Shown piece after piece: positions 37,601 through 50,200 of a DNA stretch of 64,000 nucleotides. Made by a program: the position numbers and the translations under genes. The DNA is from Osmia lignaria lignaria (lineage: Eukaryota; Arthropoda; Insecta; Hymenoptera; Megachilidae): contig NC_135032.1 in the NCBI RefSeq assembly GCF_051020975.1, positions 12,710,001-12,774,000 of the forward strand, read 5' to 3'. Below the pieces are notes generated by a model, which was not told the DNA's origin, did no database searches, and saw only the letters and a program-made list of their open reading frames with translations. How positions within the stretch are numbered: position 1 is the stretch's first letter; each line of letters starts with the position of its first letter.

Positions 37601-38881
37601 TAAATTAATGTAGTCCATTAATAGAGCTTTAGTCTACGGTACAGAGAAATGAATGAGAAGCTTAATAAGGATAACGCTGCTGTACGTCCTCCATAAGCAT
37701 TCGAGCAAACGATAACGGTGCCTAATATAGCTTAACTTTCTTAATTAGACAAGAATCACGACTCTTTGTGAGATTTAGAAGCCAGGCTAGAAAACAAGGT
37801 ATAAAAAGTGTTTGTTTTCTATTTTATTTTTTAAAGGTGAATGGATATCGGTTGCTAGGCATCAATCATATGGAAGTAGTTAGCGTGCTCAAAGAATTAC
37901 CTATTCATGTTCGAATGGTTTGTGGGAGGAACATCGCCTCGCAGGATCCTTTGTGCCCCATCGACACTGCTCAACACCAGGCTGCATTCCAAACTAGAGT
38001 AGGTACTCTAGAAATGAATTAAAGGGTACCAGGCATCGATACTGTCTACAACAGTCGTAACTGCTGTGCTTGCAAAATTTGTTTTACAGAGCATTCTTGG
38101 GGGATCCCTGCAAAATCTTTTACCAACGATGGATCGTTTGGTTAAAGCCAAATCCGATGGTTCCTTAGCATCAACAACGACTACAGCCACGGTTACGGAT
38201 GCTAGTTTGAACAAGATGAAATCGCGTTCCTTGGAACCGTTGACCGGCCTCGCGATGTGGAGTTCCGAACCACAGATCATTGAACTGGTAAAGGGAGAAC
38301 GGGGCCTTGGGTTCTCGATATTGGATTATCAGGTATTCCTCCTTAAACTTATGAGAATCTACAATCTATTAAAGATCCGAGGAAAGTGTGCTGTAGCCTC
38401 CAGGTAGGAAACAATTAAGTTAATCAAGTTTATCCGTTTGGTGTTCCAGGATCCAATGAACCCCAACGAAACTGTGATAGTAATAAGATCGCTGGTGCCT
38501 GGAGGCGTGGCTCAGGTGGACGGGCAATTAATACCTGGCGATCGGCTTCTGTTCGTGAACGACATAGCCCTGGAGAATGCGACGCTCGATCAAGCGGTGC
38601 AAGCGTTGAAGGGTGCACCAAAGGGCACCGTTCGCATCGGTGTGGCCAAGCCGTTGCCCATCCCAGACAGTATTGTCCAGGTGAGCGATCAGGAGGATCA
38701 GATCGAACCGAGCGTCGATAGGGATAACGAGACGGCCGCGTGTTCGATTATGGATAGCCATAAACAGAGGCGAGAATATTTCAGGGAGCGTAAAGTGAAC
38801 GTGACCGAACCTCCTCATCATATGGATTTGATCGAGGGATTAAAACATCAGCACAATCTTGTCAAATCAGAGAGTTTCTAA
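19636..38881 (+). CDS. Patj: Patj, L27 and five-PDZ cell-polarity scaffold
   Basis: Scaffold of the Crumbs-Stardust-Patj complex at the apical membrane; its L27 domain binds the Stardust/PALS1 L27. Exons: 19636-19651, 19734-20116, 20191-20316, 20392-20507, 31298-31440, 31773-32092, 34756-34890, 35045-35203, 35733-35906, 36057-36276, 36345-36646, 36767-36994, 37104-37277, 37837-37998, 38090-38332, 38450-38881; 1,110 residues. The start MPLSADISTAL and an L27 domain (about 5-60) match the Patj N-terminus. PDZ domains lie at about 174-258, 372-456, 572-664, 770-863 and 945-1037. Their carboxylate-binding loops read SLGF, GLGF, GLGI, GLGI and GLGF. A Ser/Thr/Ala/Gly/Pro linker separates PDZ1 and PDZ2. 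Fly Patj is usually described with four PDZ domains and about 870 residues, so this form is longer. All junctions keep frame. The first coding exon is only 16 bases, and a 10.8 kb intron splits PDZ1. Confidence 0.93.
22487..22766 (+). repeat. Imperfect tandem duplication in the Patj intron
   Basis: Copy one at about 22487-22600 and copy two at about 22651-22766 share the order of blocks: caaagaaaatcaat against caaagaaaatcgat, an attgctgctca/attgttgttca block, and a tatttcattcac/tatttcatttac block ending in acaaatta. The copies are offset by about 165 bases and have diverged substantially. Confidence 0.65.
25313..25341 (+). repeat. GT dinucleotide microsatellite
   Basis: About twelve uninterrupted GT units in the large Patj intron. 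Confidence 0.9.
26646..26696 (+). repeat. A run followed by GA-rich repeat
   Basis: Twenty-five consecutive A, then aaaag and several GA units. It could be the tail of a decayed retroelement, but no element body is visible upstream. Confidence 0.8.
27911..27938 (+). repeat. Compound AT/GT microsatellite
   Basis: About nine AT units followed by about five GT units in the large Patj intron. Confidence 0.9.
28404..28429 (+). repeat. GA dinucleotide microsatellite
   Basis: About twelve GA units in the large Patj intron. Confidence 0.9.
32093..34755 (+). other. Patj intron before PDZ2
   Basis: No exon recognised. Open frames at 32456-32812 and 32911-33339 lack domains or family resemblance. The DNA is AT-rich with no clear repeat structure. 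Confidence 0.5.
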
Positions 38882-41800
38882 CTGGGCTTCTTTCATTCTC
38901 TTCGAAACAATTATTCAGCCTCTGTTTCAATGGACTCTCGCTTCCTCGCGATTCGCGTGTCTTCGAGACGATCGACTGTAATCGTGGCTAGACGTTCGTA
39001 CGATCGATCGATCGCATTTTTCTCCTAGCTTCTCTCGGTTTTCTTTCGTCTTCTTACTTTCTCGCGTTAATTTGGGATCAAAGAAGAAGGTTCGAAGGTT
39101 CCTGGAGGGTCAATGAACTTTTTAGGACCATTTTCTCGCGAGTTTTACATTCGTTATTGATTCTTAACACGTTCTGTGCTGTGTATTCAGATGGACCAAG
39201 GATACTATTTCATTTAAAAGAATCTTTTTAATTTATCTTCTTTTATGAGAGAACTAGGTCTCGTAAATTTGCAGTTAATTACCCAATGGAGTTGGAGCAA
39301 TTACAGTATTTCAATTTCAGCATTTCATGTAGTACGTTGCATTGAACGTGTTAATCAGTTTTTAATGTTTCAAAGAGTACTTAATTTAACTCATCAAGTA
39401 TGTATTAACGATACTGAGCAAGTACTTACTTAGAATATATTTTTAGTGATAGAAAAACGCTCAAGTATAGTTTTATTAGAAAATAGTTTTGTTATTTTAA
39501 ACTTTAAAGGAACCAGAGGAGTTGAATTTGTCATCATTTGATATATTATCATTGGGATAAGTTAATTTTTCGTTAAAGTCCCTATTGTTAGATTTCTGTT
39601 TCGATCGGTTCACAGGCTACCGTTCAGCTTGCGGCGTTTACGAAGTTTGATATACAATTACGGCACAAAATCTTCTTAATCGATGCTATAATTATTGAAT
39701 TTATACAGTGGTAAAAGAGATCATGATTTTGTAAAATAATTCATTATTTTTTCCAACATTATGATACAATCTAACCACTGTACAAAGTGGGTATTTGTAG
39801 CATTTCGATTAAGACCGTAAAACTGACTTCTTTTTCTCTTTTTAAAGGACGATATAAGACTGCTTGTTGCTGACCAGCACAAAAATTATTACCTAATTTT
39901 ATTGTCTTCGATAGATATATTTTAGCGTGTTGTAGACAGTTGATCTTTATACAACATTTACTGCGGCAATTACGATATTTTTTTTGCGTGTGAAAACATA
40001 ATTGATAAGCTGATTGATGAAACTTTTACAGCGTGTATGAATAATAGATAATAAATAGGGTGCCGTACAGGTTGTTATTTTTCTTTTTTGTTTATCATCC
40101 ATCAGAACCCTCGTTTCCCTTCCTTATTATCTTTTCTTTACTTTTTATTTTTATAGTCTTATTACGTTCACCTCTTTTTTTAGTTCTTATTTGTGTTGTT
40201 TTTTTGAGTTAATATTATTATGAATTTTTAAGGAGAATAAATAGAAAACTATCATAAGGGTGATCAGCGACCTGCGTTGTAAATTTAAGTTTCGTCAAAT
40301 TACTGAAAATTATACGACTGCCACGATTGCTCGCGTGAATTATTCAATCAACGAGCATTGATCTTTGACTTGAGACAAAAATTTGAAGGGAAGAAGAATT
40401 GTTCGTGTTACAAGTTCACTTGAAGGTCCGAGTTATCGATCGCTGAAAGGAAGACCCTTACTCTGTGGTACAGAACTCGGAATACCAAGTTAGAAACTTA
40501 ACACTTTAACGGCCAGTGACTTTGATACTTCGCTTTTGTCTCATTTTATCAGATCTCTGTGGATATTGATAATTTTGTAGCTCGTCAATGTGGTAGGCAG
40601 GGATAGAGAAGGGTGGGAAATACAACATAAATCTTTGTGTCATTAAAAGAGAAAAGAAATGTACGCGTGAAGTAGGGCTGTAAAACTGGAATTTTTTCCT
40701 AACAACCCCTCTGTGAAGATAGAGTCGTGTGAAATCTAAATTGTGCTATTATCGCGGATGAATTAAAAACGAGCAACCATCGGGAGTGATAAGTAAGTAC
40801 CGAATCAAACACGATTGTAATAGTGAATGAAAGTTGCCTGGTAGAGTAGCTGAACAGAACGAATTATTCTTCTTTCATTATCCTGTGCAAACTTAGCCTC
40901 GTTCGACTCACAGAAAACATAACACACAGTCACACCTGTAGTCGGAATCGTAACATAGTTATGCCTCTTTAGGTGGCTATCATTTCTACCTCTTTAACGC
41001 TTAATCGTAGGATTTATTTATCATTTAAATATTTTACTCTACGTAGTATAGTATTGCTTCTATAGCTGGCAAGACGTGCCACTTACAGAGGCACTTAATT
41101 TACCTATCTTTGTTTTAGAAATTTTTAGTTTTTTCCTATTCTTGTTTTCCTTTACTGTGTATCTTACATTTGCGAAGATGAAAAGAGAGAAGGGAAGAAT
41201 GTTAAAATTTGATTTTTTTGTTTTATTTTATAAAGCCATAAAAATAAGAAAGAAAGAAAAAATAGCGATAACTCGTGTAGCGAGAAGCCCTTCGAGGTCT
41301 TGAAAAGAAAAGAAAAAAAAAAGCGAACAACCGATAGTAATTGAATTAAAAGGCAAAAAAAAGACAATGGCAAGTAGAAACAACCATCGAACGATTTATT
41401 CGTCCATGATGTCTCTCTTTGTCTCTCTTGATTATCCACCCCTATTGTACCTGTATTTCTCTTTTTTCCCGTCTAGAATACTACCCTTTCACCTATCGTA
41501 GTGTTATACTACTAGAATTCCACTATTGTCTATTAGCGATGGGATTGATTGCCTTTTTTAATATTTTAAAGCTCTGAAATTAATGTGTCTAGAAATAAGT
41601 TCGTTGTAATAGCGAACAAGGGTGAAATCCCATCGCTACCGTCTACTACTTACTGGCACCTTTCTTCACTATTATCAAAAGGCTGTTCTCGCGTCTGAGG
41701 ATCAATACGTTTATCACCACTGTTACTACCAAACACGAGGACACTGTAGTGTATACGAATTATACCGTGGTATTACTCTTCTCGACTAGTCGTCCAACGA

Positions 41801-44230
41801 GCAAACGTAGAAAAGCCTTAACTCGATTCCTAGCTGGATACCTGCCCATTTTCTTACGTAACATTACAGTCGATTCTCCTGCAGACCTCCTTTTCTTTCT
41901 TCTACCGCGAGTTCGCGAGTGCGTATAGTTGGTGGAAACGATGTAGTTACGCGATCGTGAAATTTTTATTATTACGTGTCTCTGATCAATTAGGATGGCG
42001 ATAGTGGTTCGTTACTTGTGAGAGTATGAATCGTGATTTTCTATACAGTGGCTGCAGTTAACGATCACATTGTTCAGGGGAAATGAAAATTACCAATGAA
42101 GGTGTATGTACTTTGTTTCGAGGAACTTACGAAATTTTACAGTGACCTTTTTACAGTGTTACTGTAAAACTTTGAAGAATTTCCAATATTTACAGTGTAT
42201 ATTTCATTTTTTAAACAACCTCTACATTTATCAGTTTCTGGGATATTTTCCACCGACTACATTGTTTCCACCGACTATACGTGCGTAATGCGATGCGTTT
42301 AAAGCGGAGTCTCGAAGGCACGCGATTCTAATTAATTAATTACGAACACACCGGTCATCTTCATACTTCATTATCGTTCAAACAGTCTAAGAAAAAAAAA
42401 AAACATGAGAATGTTCCAAATTTTTCGAAATTATCCTATACTATATTCGGTATTCAAAGAGTTCGCATTAGGAGGGAATGCTCGCGTCGCGATTTCTTTT
42501 TTTTTTCTTTTTTTTTCTTTCTATTGCTTGAATTGTTGTCAATTGTTTAAGATTTGTTGTCGCGCGTTCCCGCTACTAATTCGGCTATTTCATTTTTCAT
42601 TTTCAGGGCAATGCTTAAACGTCCAGACCGGAAGCAAGTTCGATCACAATTTGCCGCAGTTAACCGACCAAAGAACGAACGAACAGAATTAATTAAGAGA
42701 TTATCTATATCTATATACAATATACATACACACAGTCATATATTATCTATATACAATGTGCTCGTTTATGACCGTTTTAATAATAACAATGATAATTCAT
42801 ATCCGAGAGCAATGACCAATCATGATGTAACATTATACATGGGTGTTTTTCTTTTGCCTAAAACACGTGTTCTTCGTACAAATACCCTTCAATTAATTCC
42901 CCCAATTTAATATGTTATCGTTTTAAAACAGCGTGGAATTATTATATTTTCACGTTTGTTAGAATACTCTATAATTTATGAAAAATTTTTCGATTCGAAT
43001 TTTATAATCAATAGGTAAGTTTTAAAGGATTTTTCGAAGGAAAAAAAAAGACAACTGTAAATTGAAAGTTGCTATGCCAATCTATCGTACTAGTCCTATA
43101 TGAATTAACTCGTCGAAACTGAACAGGAATGTGGCTATTCGATGAAAAAGGTGAGAATAAAAGAAGAAGTCTTGTTTGACTCGTGATACTCTTCGTCTAA
43201 TGAAAATGCTGTTCTTTTTTCGTTTTTATCCGAGGGGATGTCGGCTTCCATGGGGACAAAGAGACCAAGATCGAAGCATTGTTAAGAGATAAGACTGTTT
43301 AAGTAGGCAATATCCCTTTGAACCTGCTCTCTTCTCGCTGATACTCTTTCTTCAACCCTTTGTTCACCTCTAATATACCAATTTACAAGTGTTTGATTTT
43401 GGAAAAATTAATTTTTGGTATCGAAGGGTTGAAAATACATCTGTACAGTTTGTACGTGTACATAGAATTGCTTTCGAAATCTTGTATCTCCCTCTTGGTG
43501 TCCTAAGGTGTTTGTATTCTTAAACGATAGTTTTTTAATTGATTGGGGAAACACGAAAATTTTGGATCTAATTTTGACAGCATAGTAAAATAAATGAAAA
43601 AATACGTGAAGTAGCTTTAGTTAAATAAGAGGACAGGTTGCACCGAGTTGCAGCGTGTCTGATAAGAGTAGTGCCAATTATCCAAAGCACTAATGTATTT
43701 GTTCACTTTATCGCCTTATCGATACACGCTAGATGATAAGAGTAAATTAGCCCATTCGCAGGAAATAAAAAAATGAAGGGATAAAATGGGTGTAGTACAA
43801 ATAGCGATGTAAATAGTAGTTAGGAAAAAATTTTTCTATAAATGTTTTCAACTTGTTGCTTCAGTCTAACTCTCTGCGTAAATACTTGGAACTATTTTTG
43901 TACCATAATTTCCAGTTTTACTGCTCGTTGAGTGCGTATTTTCCGCTTTTGAACAAAGATGCTGCCAATGATTGAATTAATTACCCATATGAAAATTTTG
44001 CTTCCAACTATTTCTAATCGTTAATCGTTGGCGGTATCTTCACACCCCCGATTCTATCGTCTTACCTGAATATATTATTAAATTTCGAGGCTAGCTACTG
44101 TATCGTCTTGAGAGTAGCGCTTTTGTACCCCGATTTTTCGCGATTTCTCCCTCCCTGTATCGCGATCGAGGACCGCTAGACAATTATAATCGTCAATGAT
44201 GTTAATCGTTTCATTTTTCTCGGTTCTTTT
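38882..44230. other. Patj 3' UTR and Patj-inaD intergenic region
   Basis: After the Patj stop the first plus-strand AATAAA hexamers are at 40050-40055 and 40236-40241. The second lies next to a T/GT-rich stretch, suggesting a 3' UTR of about 1.2-1.4 kb. From there to 44230 I find no gene: open frames at 41076-41439 and 42405-42910 are low-complexity or lack features. The last kilobase should hold the inaD promoter and 5' UTR; no TATA box is clear. Confidence 0.55.
40236..40241 (+). terminator. Candidate polyadenylation signal of Patj
   Basis: AATAAA about 1.36 kb after the stop codon. An alternative copy is at 40050-40055. Confidence 0.4.
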
Positions 44231-47200
44231 ATGTCCCGATGGCCGATCCGACGGCAGAGGGTGCCACCGATTTGTCCCGTAAGGCGCAGCAAAAGCTTCC
44301 CCAACGAAAGCGAAACTACCGATCATGCAGCCGAGCTCGAAGATTTCCTCTCTTCAAGATCAGGTATCTAGGGTCGTCTTCCTATTTCCTTTAGCAAACA
44401 CCACATTATTTAATTCCATTGTTCAGGAGTAACAGAACTGTCGATGGACAAACCGGAAAGCGAGGAAGAAGACGAGCATTGGAAGGACGCATCTCCGCAT
44501 ACACCAACCTGCAGTCCGACCAAGCGTCCCCCAAAATCACTTCACGGTCTGAAATCATCGAAAACCGTGGAAGTGGAGGTTCACGAGTTCCAGGCCACCA
44601 GTCCTCTCCACGAAAAGGACGTGATCATACTGGAGAGTGGTGCCACGCCGCCAAGTCGGAAGTTGGCCATGAAATACAGTCAGGACGTGGCTCCGAAGGT
44701 GAAATTAAAGGAAGAAACTGAATCGTCAAAGGAAAAAGTGCCTGAAACAGTAACTCAATTGCCCAAACCAACCGATCAACGTTCTGTCGCTGAACGAAGA
44801 AGAAGTTTGAGACGCATGGACTCCGAAGATCGGATGTCGACGTCCAGGGAGACCTTGAACAAGTCGGACCTGGCTGACAAAGGCGCGAGGAAGAAGATCT
44901 TCAAGAAGAAAGACACGGATCGCGAGAGGAGATCTTTTAGAAGGAAGACCGAAGAAGCTGTCGAGTCGCCGGATGGTAGAGCGGAACCAGAGGATTCCAG
45001 GAAGAGGTGGGAGGTTGAAGAGGTCGTAACTAGATCTAGGGAGGAGAGGAAGAGCCTCAGGGAGCAGGAGTGTATCGACAGGGTGACGGAGTTCCTGACG
45101 AAGCACAGTGTCCTTTGCTATTCCGATTCAGCTCCAGGCACTGTGCCGGAAGTCACCCCACGCGAGACCCTACAACGTCCATCCACTTTAAAAGAACCCG
45201 AAGAAACACCTAGTCAAGTGCAACCATCGGAAGAATTATCCAAGAAACTGAGCGAAGATGGAATTCAGAGGTTAAAGACTCCTGACGAACCTGCGAAGAC
45301 ACCATCCTCCATCGAATCTGAAAAACCTGTAGCTACTCCAACAATTCCAAGTAGGACAGCTTTGGACAAACCTGTAGGTGGTACAGAGGACACAAAGACC
45401 TTGGTAACTAGTCCAGAGACAGAAACAGCACCGGTCAAACGAAAGAGTTCAATGCGCAAGAAACCAGCCATCTTCTCCAGGGAATCTTCCAGGGAATCTC
45501 TTTTGGACGACGCTAAAAAGGAGGTCAGAATACAAGAAAACGTGGAGGAGATCTTCTTTGAGGATGTGAGCGAACAGGTGTCTGGGGTATTGCCGGAAGT
45601 GCAGCTGGTGAAGGCGAGAATCATCACTGCGGAAGAAGCAGTGGCCAACAGAGTAGACGAGCCTCAGACTAGGATCGAAATTCACTCGCCACCGGAAGTG
45701 GCCACTGTTCCTGACTCTGTCAGAGTGAAAAGTGGCCGGGTACCTTCACCGGAAACTGTGAACATGTCCCATTTGCAGTTGGTCAGCCTGGCTAAGTCCA
45801 CGTCCGAGAATACCTTAGTGGAAACTGATAAGAACGAAGACAACAAAGTGTCGGTGAGAAATATCAAGACTGAGATCCTGCTGGATTTGTCCAAAGTCAC
45901 GGACGTTAACGACGAGACGGAGAACTCTGTTGATGAAGAGAGGAAGGAGCGGAGGTTGAGCAGGACAGGAAGCGAGGGCTCTAAGAGGGCTGCACTGAGG
46001 GCACAGGCGAAGCCGAAGGAACGAGATGGATTTAAGATCGGGAGTTTGGCTCAACCCGACGAACCGCAACTGACGATCCTTTTGGAAAATGCCGCCATTC
46101 AGAGAAGGAAGAAACTGACGGAGGGAAGAGAGGACAGCGTGGCTGGAGAACAGCAAACTAAAAGGTAAGCGGTTGCTAATGAAATCGCACGTATTTTTAA
46201 TGCAAAGGGAAATATTAATTTTTGAAAGCAAGATACGAATTAATAGATTGCCTTTTCGCGTACAGCCACATTGATCTAAATAATCTGGAAAAAGGCTTCG
46301 AATGTCGATTAATGGACATTGTTATTTCCTATGCAGCTTACCGTCTGGATTACACGATCGTTCGTCGAAACCCCGAGAAACGCGCACAATTGGTTGGAAA
46401 TGTAGGTCGACTGGAATACCATACAGTGTTTCGCGACCCGAAAATTCGATAACCACCACCCCTTTCGTCTTTTTACCGTTCGATCGCGAGGGGGAACTAA
46501 AATAGGCCCCGCTAATCAATCGTTTTTCTTCTTGACATTAAACGTCTCGAACCTCTTTCCCCTTCTATCTTCAATCCTACCCTTTCGAACCTTCTTCTCT
46601 TTAAATGTCGAAAGCTATCGAGTTAAAGAACGAATTTTACGATTTCTAGCATTATTTCCGACGTACTTTACACGCTGTTTGTTTTATGCCGAACTTTATG
46701 GGTTAAGGAAATCTTTCTTAGACCGGTGGATGTTTTAGAATCAGTGATTCTCGTAACATTGTATTTCTCTTTATTCAGGAAATTATTGCTGGACTACTTA
46801 TACGATTTTGCTCGTATCAGGAAACACTGATTATCCTTCATTTATCTGCGGTAGACCGCGTTTCTTCGTAAGATGGGTGTTCGACTCATCTTTGGAATTC
46901 CCCATAAATAATAATCCTTTAATTTGCTAAAAAGAAATTCTTCAATATAAAATCAGTCTACTTTTAACTGTACGAAAAAAATCAGGTCTCTTAAATCTGA
47001 CCGCGATACATCTTCGCCAATCTTTCACGAAACACTCGAGAAAAGAGATTCAAACGAAAGAAGTAAGAATAAAAGGCAAAGAAAACACGGAGCTCGGAAG
47101 CAGGTGAAAAGAAGACGGATCGGGCGAGGTAGTAGATGGCAGGAAAGTGGGTTAAAGGAAATAGATAGCGTCGCTGCAGTAAACCGGAAACCAAGCACGG

Positions 47201-50200
47201 AATATAAATATAGAAAAATGCAGCCATCGGGCAATAGACGAGCTCGGTAGACGAGACGATAAAAGATAAGGACGAGGTGGTACGAACCGCAGAACGATGG
47301 CGAAAAGAAGAGAAAAAGAAAGACTACGAATACCATCGAAACAGACAGAGAAACGTTATAGCTAAAGGCAGTCAAAGGAACAAAGACGCGTTTCTATAGG
47401 ATTTTTCAAAAAATCATTCCCTACATTTCGAAATTTCGATCGAAGTCACCTCCACTCAGATTAATGATCTCCCTGATCTGTCCTAGCTGTAAAATATGTT
47501 GCGATTGAATGCCTTCTCAAGAGAAATCAACAACCCTATCACTGAAACGCTCTATAGAGAGCATCAGCAGTTAAACGAAGACGAGCAGAGTGATCGAAGG
47601 AAAGAAGGAGAAAAAGCTTTGCCGCAACGAAGCTGGTCGGTCGGTACTTGCTCCCACGCAGTTTTGCAAAGCTTTCCTAACTCGAACTCGCGTGGATTCG
47701 CGCGCACAGAAACGGGGAAATCTTTCTGTCTGTGTATGCACTCGTAGGGGAGTACTCCTCGAGGTGGTTGCTCGCGATTAGTCGTGATTCGGACCGCCTA
47801 GCCTGATGTTCTTCATCGCGATATACAACGTGTAACACGTTGCAATCAGTGTGCGTTTGTTATATGTATATGCATTTGTGGTTGCCAGTGTGTGAATGCG
47901 CGTGCACGAGCCACGTTTCGTCTACACGCGGAGCGGACTGTGTTGTTTATTAGATCAGAGTAAGCCAGTTTGCAGTGACGCACGGCCGGCCAGAGACACG
48001 ACAGTGAACACCTTGGCTTCGTTGTGCAACGTGACAGAGGTAGCTCTTCTTCAGCATTTTTTTATTTTTTTATTTTTTTTGTTTTGTTTATTGATTGATT
48101 GATTTATTTATTTATTTGTCGTTGAATTGCAGTGATTCGTAGTGAATGTTTAACAATTAACTCTTTGATTAAAGAGCGGAGAATTAAAATGTTCCTGTTG
48201 TGTACTGAAGTCGAAACAATTTTACTAATTAATCAATTTTATTGATTATTGATTACCAAGTAGAATCCTAAATTATTCGAAAAATGAGAGGAATACGGAA
48301 AGAATCCTGAAATATAGTTGCGCAGTGTGATTGGCTTAAAATTTGAAACACGTGAGTTGTTCGAGTGTTGATGCGATTTGGGGTATTATTCAAGAGACTT
48401 GATAATTTAATATTGGCAAATTTCACGTGTTCCGCTAGAATCATTAGTATTTTCTGTTTTATCGCACATTATATTTCGTTGCTTTGAGAAAGCAATTCAA
48501 ACGCGAAAGGAAAATAATCTGATTTAGCGTGCGATTATAATTTCCCCGGTTTCGTATAGGTATCGATCGCGGTATTTTTTGACGATGACTAATCGTCATC
48601 GATAAATCGATCATCGGGGAATCTCGAATCTCGACTCGAGACATGCTTTTAATTCGTCGAAAAACAAACATCTTCCCGCGAGATCAAACATAGTGTCCAT
48701 CGTGAATAATATTTGATAGAAATCATATTCGGACAGATTTCGTCAAAAACATACCTCCTTATTATTTTATTAACCAACTGATAAATAATCTATAGATTTT
48801 TTAAGAACTTTCATCATTTATTTTTGAAACTGGAGGTTTGTAAAAATTAGAATCATTCTTCTTGGAAAGAAATCGAGAAACGAGGAGGAATATGCCGTAA
48901 AATGTTAAAAATTTATCCAAGAGGAACCTCGTGATACCATTACTATAAATAAAGCACTTATATCATAAACTTCAGGCATAAAATATACGTTCTCTTAGAA
49001 AAGCTAATTCCACCGTGTATTCAAACACGACCATTTGATTGACTTACATATTCACGTCACATTAAAAAAAAACTTCAATTCGCGTTTAATCTTCTGAATG
49101 AAAAATAGCTTGCTAAAGAGTATGTATTAAAATGTGCCATTTAACCATTGATTTTTCACAATTTCCCGGTTGAAGAATTGGCAGGTATGTATATGGTTAA
49201 AAAAATAGCCTGAGATTCTTCTGTTTATCGTTCGGGAAAATGTATGGGCAAAAATTCCTACGACAAAACTGACAATAATGTGATTGTTAGAGCGCATTAA
49301 AACTCCATTATATAAGAATTACACACGGAGGGAACGTAACCGGTACACATTCGCCGGAGATTAAGCAGTGTTATTCGTGTGAATCGACTTGTTCGAAGTC
49401 GTAGAAAGCCTTTGCAATGGAAAATTAGAGCGAAATTGGCTTCTTTTGTCGCCAATTCGCGATATAATCGAGCAAGTTCAAGTATCAAAAATTTTGGAGT
49501 AATTAGGATTTTAGAATCTTAGAATATTAGGAAATTTTTTGCCATTCGACGAGCTCATCATCGAGCAATCGAATAACCGCAGCACGGCGTTAATCAGAAA
49601 AAAAAAAAAAAAAAGAAGTAAACCGAGCGATCGCCAGAATTAATGGGTCACCACGGAAGACCCTTGCATTCGCTGCTTTAGCGGATTCTTCTAGATCGAG
49701 GGAGAAGCCCTCCGCGCCGCTCATTACGAGCCTGAGGAGAGTTCGCTTCATTAGTCGCCACCATTCAATCTCTTTTTCCTCATTACTCTTCTTATTCTGA
49801 CTCGCATTTCCTGTTTCTATCGAAGGCCAGAGGAGGCTAGCCCGAGGCTAGCGGACCAGCAAGTCGAGCTTCCTTCGAAGGACCGGGAAGCTGAAGATAA
49901 AGGAGAGGTAGGAGATTATGAGAGAATCCCGTATCAACAGAAGCATCCTCCGGAGGAATCTTCGTTCAAACCCGAAGAAGACAGGCTAATCAGCAAGGAG
50001 CATTCCCTCGAGTATCAAAGTCAAACGCTAGAGAGTCAATCGGATCGTCTGTTGCACGGAGTGCAGCTCTCCAGTTCGGTGGAGGAGTTGCTCAGGACCG
50101 TACCGGACAGTTGGCCTGGTCAGTTGGAAAAAAGGCTCGAGGAAGCGGAGCGTAGCTTCAAGGAGACCCAGTATTCGCCCAAGGAGAAGCTCGACGCCGA

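Noticed and set aside
44726..46231. Several minus-strand frames of 70-140 codons
   Set aside because: They lie antisense to the large open inaD exon and have no splice partners or domains.
46991..47375. Minus-strand Phe/Leu-rich frames resembling a membrane protein
   Set aside because: They come from a purine-rich plus strand inside an intron, with no family match and no signal peptide architecture.
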